Part shown: positions 12,361 through 22,719 of the stretch, piece after piece
Layout: each line of letters opens with the position of its first letter
Position numbering within the stretch: position 1 is the first letter of the stretch
Source: Durusdinium trenchii
Taxonomy: Eukaryota > Sar > Dinophyceae > Suessiales > Symbiodiniaceae
Direction of reading: 5' to 3'
Assembly: GCA_963970005.1 (NCBI GenBank)
Contig: CAXAMN010013781.1
Coordinates: 92,649-156,648, forward strand
Length of the DNA stretch: 64,000 nt
Made by a program: the position numbers and the translations under genes
The notes under the pieces: generated by a model
Databases searched by the model: none
What the model was told of the DNA's origin: nothing
What the model saw: the letters and a program-made list of their open reading frames with translations, nothing else

Positions 12361-12480
12361 GCACCGGCGGGACGGCACGGCACTGGCGTCCGAGATCCGT
12401 CCGACGGGAGCGGTCGAGATGCGTCGGGACCCGTCCGATGCGAGGCCCAAGATGCGAGGGTCTCGCGTTGGGGGCACCCA
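12361..12480 (+). CDS. candidate exon, basic peptide, product unknown
   Basis: This GC-rich island follows AAGAG|G. The most protein-like frame reads RRDGTALASEIRPTGAVEMR and then GGTQKIVLPKG. A second frame (APAGRHGTGVRDPSDG) is also open, so the frame is uncertain. A GA-rich microsatellite starts at about 12517 and marks the 3' side as non-coding. The exon could belong to the PH-domain gene downstream, but nothing proves it. Confidence 0.3.
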
Positions 12481-13265
12481 GAAGATTGTACTGCCAAAGG
12501 GGAATGGGAGCAGAGATAGAAAGAGAGAGAGAGAGAGAGGGAGAAGCAGTGTCATGTCGATATGGCAACTTGTGGGTCTTCTCATGTCTTCTCAAGACAG
12601 TGGCTGGGTGAAGTGTATTGAAATGTGGGATTCTTCATGGGTTCATTGTCTCTTTGCTCCCGGTGTTGCAAGAGATCCCGACCGCTCCTGGTTTGGCTGA
12701 GGTCAGGGCAGATATAGTGCGTGGCTGAAGAAGGTGAAGATTGGGATGAAGACGCGGACCAGCTCCACATGGAGCAGTAGCCGCTTCTGTTTTTGAAAGA
12801 TGTTGAAAGCTCATGGCAAGGGTGTAGGACTCTTCCTAGAGGTGGTACAGGATGACATGGACAAAGAGATGCAAACAGTGCTAGCTGCTAGCTTTTTGAA
12901 GGCGAAGAGTGAGAATGCACGCTGCAAGCTGCTGCAAAGTCATAACACTCGGTGCGCCTGCGTGGTGTTGCCCCACTAGCCAAACAGGATTTGACAATAT
13001 ACTTCCCCATGCGCCCGTGTTTTGGCCATAGTTCTGGGTGTCTCAAAGCCTCACAAAAACTCAATTGGCCCCTGGGGCATTCGGAAAGGTCGGTGAAGAC
13101 CGGTTTGTTCTTTTTCGTCGGGTTGGGGGGCCTGCCTTGGAGAACCCGCAATGGCCTTATAATGCTTTATACAGTCAAGTTTTCAGTCCTTGCCTGTAGG
13201 GCCGTTGTATTTTGGATCTTGCTTTGTTCATTCAGCGTGCATTCAGCGCGTAGTTGCCATTGCAG

Positions 13266-13668
13266 GTACTTTACCATCGACTTTGACTCGCAGATCATTT
13301 TCTATTCGCACTCAACGTCGCAGAAGAAGGTACCAACGGTGGTAAGAGCTTGTTCTGACATACAAGGTGGGTTCGATGAGGAGAACTGGCAGTCTGCTGT
13401 GTACAGTGTGGACAATGGAATGAAGATTTGTTGTCACATGTCACAGACGGACAACATCTTGCACCGCCGCAAGAAGTTTTAGGCAACCCGATTCCCCTGC
13501 AAATTTCGACCGCCCATTGGTTCTCCCTATGGGAGGATTTTGAACCATCAAACAGAGACCACTTTCCCGTTTGCCATTTGGCTTTTCTTTGACTTTTGGG
13601 CCTCTGCCGCTTGCTTCTCAGGTCTCACAGCCTATTCCTTTCAGAGACATTCTTGGTCAGAGTCCCAG
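13266..13668 (+). CDS. PH-domain protein, two internal exons
   Basis: Exon 13266-13341 (AG|G acceptor, GTAAGA donor) encodes YFTIDFDSQIIFYSHSTSQ. This has the pleckstrin-homology pattern of the third and fourth strands, where an aromatic-Phe pair after the basic loop is followed by L/I-x-Y. Exon 13631-13668 encodes PIPFRDILGQSPR, which fits the following PH strand that carries the F-R-D-I motif. Joining them is phase zero to phase zero. PH domains bind phosphoinositides or protein partners and often recruit proteins to membranes. The N-terminal strands and the C-terminal helix with its conserved Trp are not found, so only the middle of the domain is seen. The second acceptor is AG|C, which is unusual for this window. 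Confidence 0.55.
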
Positions 13669-15275
13669 GTTGGTTGTCCTTTGTGAGCTCCAGATCTGGA
13701 GAACCGAGAAGTAAAGATAAGTTCAGCACCGAGATTTTCCACTCCTCGTCCCCTTTGCCAAGCATCAAAGGAACTGGTAGTAGCAATTTGCCAAGCCAGG
13801 CAACACGCAGCCAAGTAGGGCACTGACGGGTTTGTTTGATCAACTGAATCAGGCTCACAGGCTTCAAACATATTCACCAGGTTGATCCACCATGGACAAA
13901 GATCCATAAAGATCCTCATATTGAAGAGGCGTAATTTCTCATGGATCATCTGTTGAGACATCTCATTTCTGCTTTCCGGACTCGGAAAGCAAACCTGCGG
14001 ACCCCATGCGGATGTGAAGACACCCGTCACGCCGTAATGTGCCGTCCTTTCGTCCGGTCTAACCTTAGGTGCCGAACGGTGCTGACCTTAGGTGAAGACG
14101 GTGGGAGATGACGCGCCAAGGGAGCTGGGAGTTACCCAATGTTCGAAGAATAAGTAAGTAGGGGTGGGGAGTCCGGAGTTCGGAGGTTTTCTCCCATGTT
14201 GCGACATCTACATAATCTACATTTGCCGAGTGTTTGGGGAGGTCTTGCACACAACTGTGTTGGACCGTGTTGGACCGTGTCCTAAGTTGGGCCGCAGTCC
14301 TAGGGTGTCCCCAGTGTCGGTGTGCGCCTGTGGCTCAGGCTACCATTGCCTACCAAATCGAGGAAAGGCAGAAATGCCATGCCAGGGCCCTGGTAGATCT
14401 TTCTTCTGAGTTTAAAGCAGGAACTTGAGCAGTCAGGCTTAAACGCTATATGTAACTGTCATTTTTTAACTTTGAATATGCCTTTTGCAGCACCAACATC
14501 ACAGCTGCACGCACTCTTCCATGGAGCGTTGACCAGAGGATTTTCGGCTTCATCCTGAAGACCAAACAGCGAACTTTCGAACTCTTCACAAACAGCAATG
14601 CCGACGCTGCTCAGCCCGACACCCCAGGGGATGGGAGCGGATAGTCGGGATTCGGCGGAACTCGGCGTTGGGTGCAGAGATCTTGTTGTGACGTCTCAAA
14701 AAAATGTCCGGAAGACTTGGAGCATCTATGACTGATTCATGGCAAAGATTCTGTAGACTGACTGGGTGTTGTCATGTTTTTCAAAAAATTAAAAGCAGAC
14801 ACCAAGGTGGACCTTTTCCCTGAATGCAGCCCTGCCCTTAGATACCGATCCGCTCACCTGGGAGACTGTAAGCGGTGCCGGCAGCTTGTGGAGTGTTTCG
14901 AGTTCCTTCCGGCCTTATGCAATTGAACAGCGAGAATTGAGAGGAATTGCCTCACAGCAAGAGCAGATGTGTTTGCTCTCTGGGCAGCGCAAGAAAGGAG
15001 TCCTACTAAGCGGGTGAGTCAAATCTCTTATACCAAACGACCTGAGGCGATGGAGATGGGAAAGCAGAAAATGGAGCAATTGAAGGCATGTCTCTCTCAA
15101 CACTGAACCGTGCTCACTGCTTGATATTCCAGCAAAGTCCAAGCTGCTCCGTAAATGAGCATCCTGCCAGCTTGATATTAGGAAATATTTCTTGAAACAT
15201 GTGTAACCAAGTGCATGTTTTGCAAGGACAATCCCTCCGGTTTTTCTCTTTCCTTTTCTTTTGCTGTGAATGCAG
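13669..15275. other. mostly non-coding stretch
   Basis: I see no firm exon. One + frame at about 14325-14400 reads AQATIAYQIEERQKCHARAL and has coding-like composition, but its boundaries are not clear. A tandem duplication of TGTTGGACCG lies near 14257-14278. Confidence 0.3.
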
Positions 15276-15355
15276 GTGCTCCAAGCGCAGGCCCTTGTGG
15301 ATGGGAGGGTGGTCGACGTCAGACATGGGGATACAAGACTCCATCCCCTACTCAG
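15276..15355 (+). CDS. candidate 80-bp exon, product unknown
   Basis: A pyrimidine-rich tract precedes GCAG|G at 15272-15276. The exon ends CTCAG|GC, the common GC donor here. The best frame reads VLQAQALVDGRVVDVRHGDT. A second frame is open and Gly-rich. No domain is recognised. Confidence 0.35.
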
Positions 15356-15681
15356 GCTGTTTCCACGCTAGCAAACCACCCGAAAGAGGTTGCACTTCTG
15401 CCCGACCTTTTTGGTAAAAGTTTCGTGCTCAGCCGGTACGCCTGGGGGTTGGCTGTTGGATGGTTGGATGGTGTTGAAACTTCTGGATCAGAATCCACAT
15501 GGATGTTGACTTGACTCGATCTGGCTGACAGGCGGAGGTTCCGGTGCGGAATCAGGAGCCGAATGGGGCATGGGTGGGAGAAACGACTGGAAAGGAGCAC
15601 GGCTGTGTTTGTTGTGAAGCATGGCTGTCTCGTGACTCTCTTGACATCTCTTGGCCGCTTTTAATTGAAAGCGTAATTAAT

Positions 15682-15760
15682 GTAGACTGTTGATTTATTA
15701 CCCCCCTACCAGAATGGTTTTGCATCTCCCTAAGAGGTGTTTGGTTGATCAACAGTCTAC
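15682..15760. repeat. 13-bp perfect inverted repeat (possible small MITE)
   Basis: GTAGACTGTTGAT at 15682-15694 is matched by its exact reverse complement at 15748-15760, enclosing 53 bp. Just downstream, two imperfect direct repeats (TTGGGTCAGCCAGTGACA and TTGGCTCAACCAATGACT, about 15763-15808) follow. I see no clear target-site duplication. It could be a miniature inverted-repeat element or a hairpin in a transcript. Confidence 0.4.
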
Positions 15761-16018
15761 GTTGGGTCAGCCAGTGACAAGTATTTTTGTTGGCTCAACC
15801 AATGACTCAGGTAGACTTATGTAACAAAACCACTTCTTGCTTGAAACATTTTGTGAATTTGCTGACCTGGAAGATGCTCATACTCATACCATTTCCTGCC
15901 GGAGTTAAGGAAACGGGGCTCTTCTGAGACGGCGCCTTTGGTGCCTCTTCCGCCTCTGCTTTCAAGTGTTCAGTTGCTTTGCTAGCTGACTTTTGCACCT
16001 CCCGACATCATTCGACAG

Positions 16019-16161
16019 CTGAGCATTCGACGGCGGCATTGGCCGCATCGGTGCGACGCCCGACGTCCGCGCCGCATCGTGACGCCGCGCGCTGCGGTCA
16101 GGATGACACGCCCCAGAAGGCAGCGCTGCCAACGGGAACCCGGACGGCGGCAGCGTCAGAG
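16019..16161 (+). CDS. candidate GC-rich exon, product unknown
   Basis: This GC-rich block follows ACAG and ends GAG|GTGCGA. The preferred + frame reads EHSTAALAASVRRPTSAPHR and ends TGTRTAAASE. It is low-complexity Ala/Arg/Thr and probably disordered. It lies about 500 bp left of the LTR element. Because that element ends about 60 bp before the first exon of the microexon gene, this exon could be an upstream exon of the same gene, split by the insertion. That is inference only. Confidence 0.35.
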
Positions 16162-16665
16162 GTGCGAAATGCCACCGACGGCCTTTGGACAGTTCTTCCA
16201 GTTCTTTGTTTGAATGGAACACCTGAAGGATAGATTTCAGTGTGAGCCCAAAGGTACTTCAATGTTCGATGTGCTGATGTTTTGGATTGAATGTTCGACT
16301 TTGCTGGACACGGTGGTAGACAAACGGTGGAAGTGATTGGAGCATCGGGGCATGGTTGCCTTGGTACAGAAAGTCGTATAGACTCTTGGCAGCCCTTGAT
16401 GTACAGCAATTTGACACATCAATGGTTGTGGGGCTGTTAGGAGGAGAAGGAGACGCCACGAAGGCCAAGACAGGTGGGAGTGCGTGAGATTCCTGACAAA
16501 CAATCTTTCAAAATTGAAGATAGTAGACCTTCCATACTTGTCGATTTCGATGTTGCAGAAGCCCATGCGAACCTCTGCTTCCAAGACCTGCAGTGCCAAA
16601 TGACAATGAACTGATTGTGATTATGCCATACTACTTTTGACCTTGCCGAATGCTTCGTTTCATTC

Positions 16666-16811
16666 TGTGGTCAGTGAAACAGAGGTCCACACCACTTGCC
16701 CCTTCTTTTGGAAGAGTGCACAAATCAAGAAGTGTACTAAGTTCAAAACGCTGCCTTAACTGGCATGCACTTTGGCTCAAGAGCGAAAAGGTTCGCACTT
16801 TCATAACCACA
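16666..16811 (+). repeat. 5' LTR
   Basis: This 146-bp LTR starts TGTGGTCAGTGAAACAG and ends CATAACCACA. It matches 25064-25188 closely, with one 21-bp block (within 16717-16740) absent from the right copy. It is very short for an LTR. It contains CACTTTGGCTCAAG at 16768-16781, which resembles the 3' part of the dinoflagellate spliced leader. Confidence 0.85.
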
Positions 16812-16824
16812 GGTTATGAGCCCA
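16812..16824 (+). promoter_or_regulatory. primer-binding site complementary to the initiator tRNA-Met anticodon arm
   Basis: GGTTATGAGCCCA starts at the first base after the 5' LTR. It is complementary to the GGGCTCATAACC type of anticodon stem-loop (anticodon CAU) of initiator tRNA-Met. Drosophila copia is primed by a half-tRNA in the same way, from the internal anticodon region rather than the tRNA 3' end. Its position and sequence therefore both support copia-type priming. Confidence 0.75.
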
Positions 16825-16870
16825 ACCGGACGCGAAGTCCACCCATGATTGTTCACGGTTGTTGGCTGCG

Positions 16871-18400
16871 ATGGCACAACAACGCCGGCGGCGACACAGC
16901 CAGCCGGCCAAGAGAAGAGACGGCAGATCAGCGGTTGGACAGGCTGATCCGGGAGGAACGGAGATCCCAGCGAGCAGCTTCGGTGCCGGCTGGTGGGGGC
17001 TGGAAGGACTATCTGGTCGAGAACGTGACCAGGTGCGAGGAGATTCAGCGCTTGTGGTCAAGCAGGTGGGGCTTTGGCACTTGGCGGACGAACTGGATTC
17101 TTGATGGAATCGCCACAGGACCCGGCGACCTACCTGGAAACGGAAGAGGGGCAAGAGAACCCATCTTTCTTTGAGTGGCCACTGCTGCAGAGGTTGGTCG
17201 AGGAGGAGGAGCTGAAGCTCATCCAAATGGACCAAGGCGCGACAGGGTGTGTGCGAAGGAAGCCGAATTGCTCACCAACCTTCCAGGTCTTGAAGATCTT
17301 GACGGCCTTCGAGGAGGATCGGTGGAACCGGTTGAAGGGGGCATCCAGGAGCGAATGAAGTCCTCGAGGTCCTGGGCAAAGTGGTCGGATTTGGTGAGAG
17401 CGATTGGCCTGTCCCTCAACCTCAAGTTTGGGGGGGAGAGCCCATTCCTGCGTGCCCAAGGTGGACGTGGAGGAGTGGAAGAGGCATATCCAGCAGGAGC
17501 ATGTCCCGTACAGGCGAGATTGCACGCAGGGACTGTGTGGAGGTCATGGGTTTGTCCAGCCCTCATCGGAGGTCGCAGAATGCCGAGCAGGGGCGAGACG
17601 TTGGCTTCAACCAATGGTGCAGGTATGCGTGGTGACGACGGTGCCAGCCCGATTGTGAAGGAGCTGTTGGGTGCACCGGATGAGCCCATCGACCATGAGG
17701 CGGATGTCAATGAGGTCTTGGACTTGCCGCAGATGGATGAGGAGGTTGAGATGGCGACGGATGAGAACGTGACGATTGCGGAGCCGGCCATGCAGGTTGC
17801 GCACGGATGGTGCACACCATGACGGCCGGCGACGACAGGCACGTGAATGGCAGGGTGGAAGGAGAACTCCATCAACTGAAGAGGAGAATGAGGTTGCTCC
17901 TCCATGCTGGTCGGGTGGATCAGTCCCTGTGGCCCTGCGCTTTGAGGCACGCGGCCGAGCAATGTTGAGGTTTGGAACCAAGGTGATGGCCAAATCCAAG
18001 AGGTGGCACCACGAAAGCTCACGCACCCCTTCAAGCAGATGGTACTTTACACCCCACCCGTTGATGAGCTCCGGATGGGTGGCTCGAGATCTTGAAGGAC
18101 GAATTCAACACCTCTGCACTGTGGTGGTTGAGTCCGAGAAGGCTGAGCAGGCGTTGGAGATGGAAGAGGTGGATTTGAAGTCCTGGGCCATCCGGCGCCG
18201 GATCATTGGAAAGCAGACGCCAGATCCACATCCTTTGAGGGACGCGGTGGCCAAGGTTTCTGATGATGCAGGTGCTCCGTCGGGTCCAGCTCGTGTTCCA
18301 CGTTGGGGGGGACTATGGCAGCCGGGTGAGGATGTGAACGCCCTGGAAGATTCGGCAAGGCCTATGGCATCGGAGATTGCTGATTTGGACCTGGAAAGGT
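16871..18400 (+). pseudogene. copia-type gag/integrase remnant
   Basis: The region is broken over several frames. A basic/acidic N-terminal part (RLDRLIREERRSQRAA) near 16929-16980 may be gag-like. A conserved acidic block (PATYLETEEGQENPSFFEW) lies at about 17120-17180, followed by LIQMDQGATGCVRRKP. A His/His...Cys stretch (RHIQQEHVPYRRDC) near 17480-17525 fits the integrase zinc-binding HHCC region. Near 17837-17968 the frame RHVNGRVEGELHQLKRRM followed by QSLWPCALRHAAEQ fits the end of the integrase core, then hits TGA. The catalytic DDE segment between these is not recognisable, so integrase cannot be active. Further decayed pol continues to about 18960. Confidence 0.7.
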
Positions 18401-20049
18401 GAGGGGGAGCGCATGAAGCGCTTGAAGGAGTTGAGCTGGAAGTGAGTGTGACTTCAGTGGTGGTGGAGTGGAGTTCATGGACGAGGACAGCCTACGCGGA
18501 CGAGGACGAGCCGGAGTCTGAGGGTGGAGCGTTGTGGGCAGAAGAATTTTTACATCGAAGGGGTTTCTCACCCCGGGTAGTGCAAAGGTGAACTGCAGCG
18601 TGCGGAAGGCTCGCCCATCGTGGCTGGCTCAGGCTTTGATGCTCGAGTGTGCAGGGACGTGGAGCCGTGGACAGCACCGTGGCCAACGGATGAATCTCCC
18701 AAAGGCCAGGCCTGGCTGTTTTACTTCTTGCCACATTGTCGCGTTCTCTGCGAGGTGCTTGAGAGCCTGGAGGCCGGTCAGCAGCCGTGGAGTACCGGCG
18801 CGGTGACGCGCGGCCCCGTGTGTCCATCCTCCTGTGTTGAGTGGAGGTCTCAGCGAGTCTCCGCTTGCGCGGCGCATGATGCAGTGGTGCTCTTCTTGTA
18901 TTGGAATGCCAACACCATCGAAGACGCAGAAGAGGCCAACCTACCTGGGCCTATCTGCGCTTCTGTCATAGTCATAATTCGCTTTTGGCATTTTCGTTCT
19001 TAGCTTTGCTACGTTGTTGGGTCCAGTGCGGCAGCATGTTTAAATCCCATTCTGAGAAACAATGCCAGCGTCGGATTCAATGCCCTTATTCTGTATTCTC
19101 ATGAAAGTTTGACGGGGCTTGGTTCAAGCAGACTGCGCTTGGCGCGCCCGCGCAAGGATGTATCTGCGGCGCACGTTGGGCGAGGAAGTCCCACCCTCAG
19201 GGGAGGACAACGCGGCAATCAATCGTCTTGGAGTATGATCCACTTCAACTATCTTCGCTGTTGAGCCCTCTTTTTGCATAGCCAGGATGAAAGCTGCCTC
19301 CATCACTTCAAACTCCAACACATCAGAGACACAGCAAATATGTAGGGAAGTCGTTGGATTCGGCTAGAAAAAATTGGGTTCACTGGGAGAGCCTTCTTCT
19401 GTCACACATGCAGATTGAGAGGTTCAGAGTCACAAGCTCAATGTAACTGCCGCAAGATATCAAGTGAGAAGGAGGGGCACGTCTGGATAATTCAATGTTT
19501 TCCTCTTGTCCTGTTGTCACGTGTTTGTTCTGCTTCGAGGCTTTGGGCTCGGTGCCACTGGCCAGGCTTCTGGCCGACCGAAGCCTTCCTGCCCGCACGC
19601 GCACTGCGCTGACGCAGTGGTGCTTTCAACTTGGTAACGTCCTCGTGATTTCAACACAGTTCGCCGTGTGCTGATAAGGTCGTTCCAACATGTGCCCATT
19701 GCCCAGTTTGGCATGCTTGTGAGGCCCTCGGCGTTCTTCATCCTGCTGCAGTTGAGCTTGCGTGAACCCTCTGTGCGGTTGCTAGTTTCCATGGCCAAAT
19801 TTCTTTATTAATGTTTTTCTTTGGTTTCCCCAGTCATTTTTGCAACTTTGGTGGGTGTTGAAGCAACCGCATAAATTCGGGGTGCGATCCTGGATCGCGT
19901 GTGCGCGTTTGGCATTTCAATGTTTCTTTCTGCCAGGCGTTGGTGAGTTTAGTGTTTGGATATGCTAGGTCGGCCGTGGAACGAATAGGGGGAGACTGCT
20001 ACTGCAACCCTGAGGCCTGGCAAGACAAAAGGGCAGCCGTGGAAGAAGA

Positions 20050-20310
20050 ATGGCCCGAATACCGCACATCTTTGCTCATGGTGAGCAGGCCCGACTACCA
20101 GTTGGACCAGAAAGCAGGCGAGCACCACGGCTCACACCGTCGTTGCTTGCCTCTCTTCGCCAACGATGCAGCTGGGCCACCGGCCCCACCAAAGAGGTTG
20201 CAGAGCCAGTCCTCGACCGGCTGGTCAAAGAGTGCAAAGCGGCGACGGTCGCGCGCTTGCCTGCGCAAGCCTTTGGCCTGGAGCCTGAAGAGAACGCAGG
20301 AGTGAACAGG
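20050..20310 (+). CDS. exon-like open frame within the insert, product unknown
   Basis: From an ATG the frame reads ARIPHIFAHGEQARLPVGPE, later AEPVLDRLVKECKAATVARL, and ends AFGLEPEENAGVNR before GTAAAG, a good GT donor. Composition is clearly protein-like and helical. A second + frame over 19901-20305 is open but Arg/Ser-rich. I recognise no family. If real, it is a captured or bystander host exon inside the retroelement. Confidence 0.35.
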
Positions 20311-20596
20311 GTAAAGGTAACATTGTCACCGATCAAAATACATATAGGACATATGAATCGATGTTTGGGTTCAATACCGACCATGAAGAGTTGAGGCCTA
20401 AACGAAGGTAAGTGGCACATTGATCAGCGCCTGCAGGGCCCACGTCCAAAGCAGAGATGGAGGCCACATACATGGTTCACGAGGTTGGAATTTCCTTGGT
20501 TGACTTCGGGTTCTGGTTTCGATTGTTCCCCACATTGACGCGTGGGGTTTTTGTCTTTAGTGTGGTATCCCCTCCTCCTTCTCCTCCTCCCGCCTC

Positions 20597-20938
20597 CCGC
20601 TTCCAACCAACTGCCACCAACCTATTGCCACCAACAAATTGTCATCGACCAATTGTCAACAACCAATTGCCACTCACGAATTGTCACCAACCAATTGCCA
20701 CCCACCAATTGCCACCAACCATTTGTCACCAACCAACTGTCATCAACCAATTGTCATCAACCAATTTAATTGCTCCCCACCACTTGTCATCAACCAATTG
20801 TCATCAACTCACCAACCAAGTGTCATCAACCGCATTGTCACCAACCAACTGTCACCAACCAATTTCCACCAACCAAGTGTCACCAACCAATCACCAACCA
20901 ATTGTCACCAACGCATTGTCGCCAACCAATTGTGATTT
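20597..20938 (+). repeat. CAATTG minisatellite, block A
   Basis: This is a tandem array with a unit of about 14 bp, consensus near ACCAACCAATTGTC, with variants (TGCC/TGTC and CAACCAACTG). The core CAATTG is palindromic. The long + frames over it (TNCHQPI repeats) result from the array being free of stop codons in all three + frames, not from a gene. Confidence 0.85.
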
Positions 20939-21179
20939 GCATGCTAATTGTCTTCTCCAGGGGGTGGGATGTACGCCCTGGCGCTGGCTGGCGCTGGCTG
21001 GCGCTGCTGGGTCTCCGCTGCTGTTCCGCTGTGATCTGCGCGCAGGGTTTTGTGGGCGTGGAAGATCCGCAATTTGGACAGTGGCGAAATGCAAAAACCG
21101 TGAGTTTTTCAAGGGTGTCGGATTTTCTTTAGTGATGGGCTCGTGTCAACACAAATGGCGCAAAATGTACCCCAAGATG

Positions 21180-21364
21180 AGCCAACAGAGGCCCCAAAGA
21201 TAGATCCAAGATGGGTTAACATAGCCCCAAGATGGCCCAACGTAGGCCCAAGAGGGGCCCAACATAGGTTTAGAGGGCGCAACATAGGGCCAAGATGGGC
21301 CAACATGGGCCCAAGATGGGCCACCAACAACAACAACGACAACAACAACAACAACAACAACAAC
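21180..21364 (+). repeat. second tandem repeat plus CAA run
   Basis: Units like GCCCAAGATGGGCCAACATA repeat imperfectly from about 21180 to 21325. They are followed by a CAA/CGA trinucleotide run at about 21327-21363. This leads directly into the inverted minisatellite segment. Confidence 0.75.
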
Positions 21365-21418
21365 TGGTGGGTGGCAATTGGTTGGCGTGACAATTGATTG
21401 ATGACAATTAGTTGAGGA
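21365..21418 (-). repeat. inverted segment of the CAATTG minisatellite
   Basis: GGTGGGTGGCAATTGGTTGG and the following GACAATTG units are the reverse complement of the array units. A short piece of the satellite is therefore inverted relative to blocks A and B, leaving an inverted repeat across this interval. Confidence 0.7.
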
Positions 21419-21479
21419 CCAGGTTTTTTGGAAAGAACAGGTCCTCAAAAATAACCCTTTCAGAAGGGCCGAGACCTAC

Positions 21480-21870
21480 CAACCAGTCGCCCCCAACCAA
21501 CTGCCACCAACCAATTGTCACCAACCATTTGTCACCAACCAATTGCCACCGCTAATTGTCACCAACCAATTGTCATCAACCAATTGCCGCCCACAATCAA
21601 TTGCCACCCACCAATTGCTACCAACCAATTGCTACCAACTAATTGTCACCAACCAATTGTCACCAACCAATTGTGACCAACTAATTGTCGTCAACCAGTT
21701 GTCATCAACCAATTGCCACCCACCAATTGCCACCAACAAGCTGCCACCAACCAATTGCCACCAACCCATCCACCAGGAAATTGCCACCAACCAATTGCCA
21801 CCAACAAACTTCCACCCGCAAACTGCCACCAACCAACTGCCACCAACCATTTGTCACCCACCAACCACTC
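21480..21870 (+). repeat. CAATTG minisatellite, block B
   Basis: The array uses the same unit as 20597-20938 in the same orientation, with more CAACCAATTGCCAC variants. The similarity of the two blocks, separated by about 540 bp, indicates one family that spread or was broken by later insertion. Confidence 0.85.
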
Positions 21871-22242
21871 CTGTGTCTGGTGAAGCTGTGAACATGTGGG
21901 GTTATCCGGTCCTATAGTTTTTCACACGGAAAGCTCTTGCTAAAAGACACTTGCTCCCTGGTGGTCACCAGGAGACAGGTTCTGGGCGCAGAAAAGGGTG
22001 TCGCAGGACAACGTTCAAGTCCAGGTCGGGCATTTCCCCAATGCCACTCCACCTGCTGCTTTGCAGCAAAAGGCAGAGGAGAAAGACCCGCGTCGGGTGG
22101 TGTGCGGCGCGAAGGAGTCGTTGTGCCGCGGGTCAGCTCAGGTGCCTACAAACTTTCACGCTTACGGCGATCAGCGACCCAACCGGGCTTCTCGCACCAC
22201 AGACCTGCGTTGCCCCTAGGCGCTGATAAAGAGGAAGAGGGG

Positions 22243-22247
22243 CACAC

Positions 22248-22280
<33 letters not shown>

Positions 22281-22296
22281 GCGAGAGAGAGAGAGC

Positions 22297-22327
<31 letters not shown>

Positions 22328-22351
22328 CGAGAGAGAGAGAGAGAGAGAGCG
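22243..22351 (+). repeat. GA microsatellite with GAGAGAGAGC units
   Basis: This is about 108 bp of GA dinucleotides interrupted regularly by GC. The matching Ser/Leu-rich frames on the minus strand and Arg/Glu-rich frames on the plus strand are not genes. Confidence 0.9.
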
Positions 22352-22719
22352 TAAGAATACTTTGTTTGCGCATGCACTTTTCAAAAGCGCGTCCCAGGTT
22401 GTCAGCGGAGGGGGGGAAGGTCTACGCAGTGTGTCGTGTGGCGCGGCCCCACACAAAGCGCCAGCGACGCCTGCGTGTGGACAGTCGTGGAGCCACCTGC
22501 AGGCTTGGCCTTGCCGGACATCTGCATAGTTGTTTCCAGGCAAGGCCTTGCCAACACTTTGTTGTCCGGAGGCGCGTGCGCGTCACGTGTGGGAATGTAG
22601 TAGGGAAACGGGTCGTTTTTTTGACGAAGCCTTTGAAACGGTAAACTACCGATAGTATTGAATATTGGCACTTGGATCGGCTTCAGAACCACAAAGCGTC
22701 ATGGGCATAACAATCGGCC

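Larger units (their letters stand above)
18960..22690. other. foreign DNA inside the LTR element
   Basis: No pol similarity is visible here. The stretch holds one exon-like + frame (about 20050-20310), two blocks of CAATTG minisatellite, a second short tandem repeat, a CAA run and a GA microsatellite. It interrupts the integrase-to-RT order of the copia element, so nested insertion is the simplest reading. I could not find its exact ends or a duplication around it. Confidence 0.5.

Noticed and set aside
17219-18034. 271-codon minus-strand frame
   Set aside because: It lies antisense to recognisable copia-type integrase remnants on the + strand and has no motif of its own; it is a shadow frame.
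20457-21203. 248-codon + frame with TNCHQPI repeats, and related frames at 21543-21917
   Set aside because: The frames are the translation of the CAATTG minisatellite, which lacks stops in several frames. There is no gene-like start, splice site or composition.
20597-21870. Possible CRISPR-like array
   Set aside because: Units are contiguous without unique spacers, and the genome is eukaryotic.
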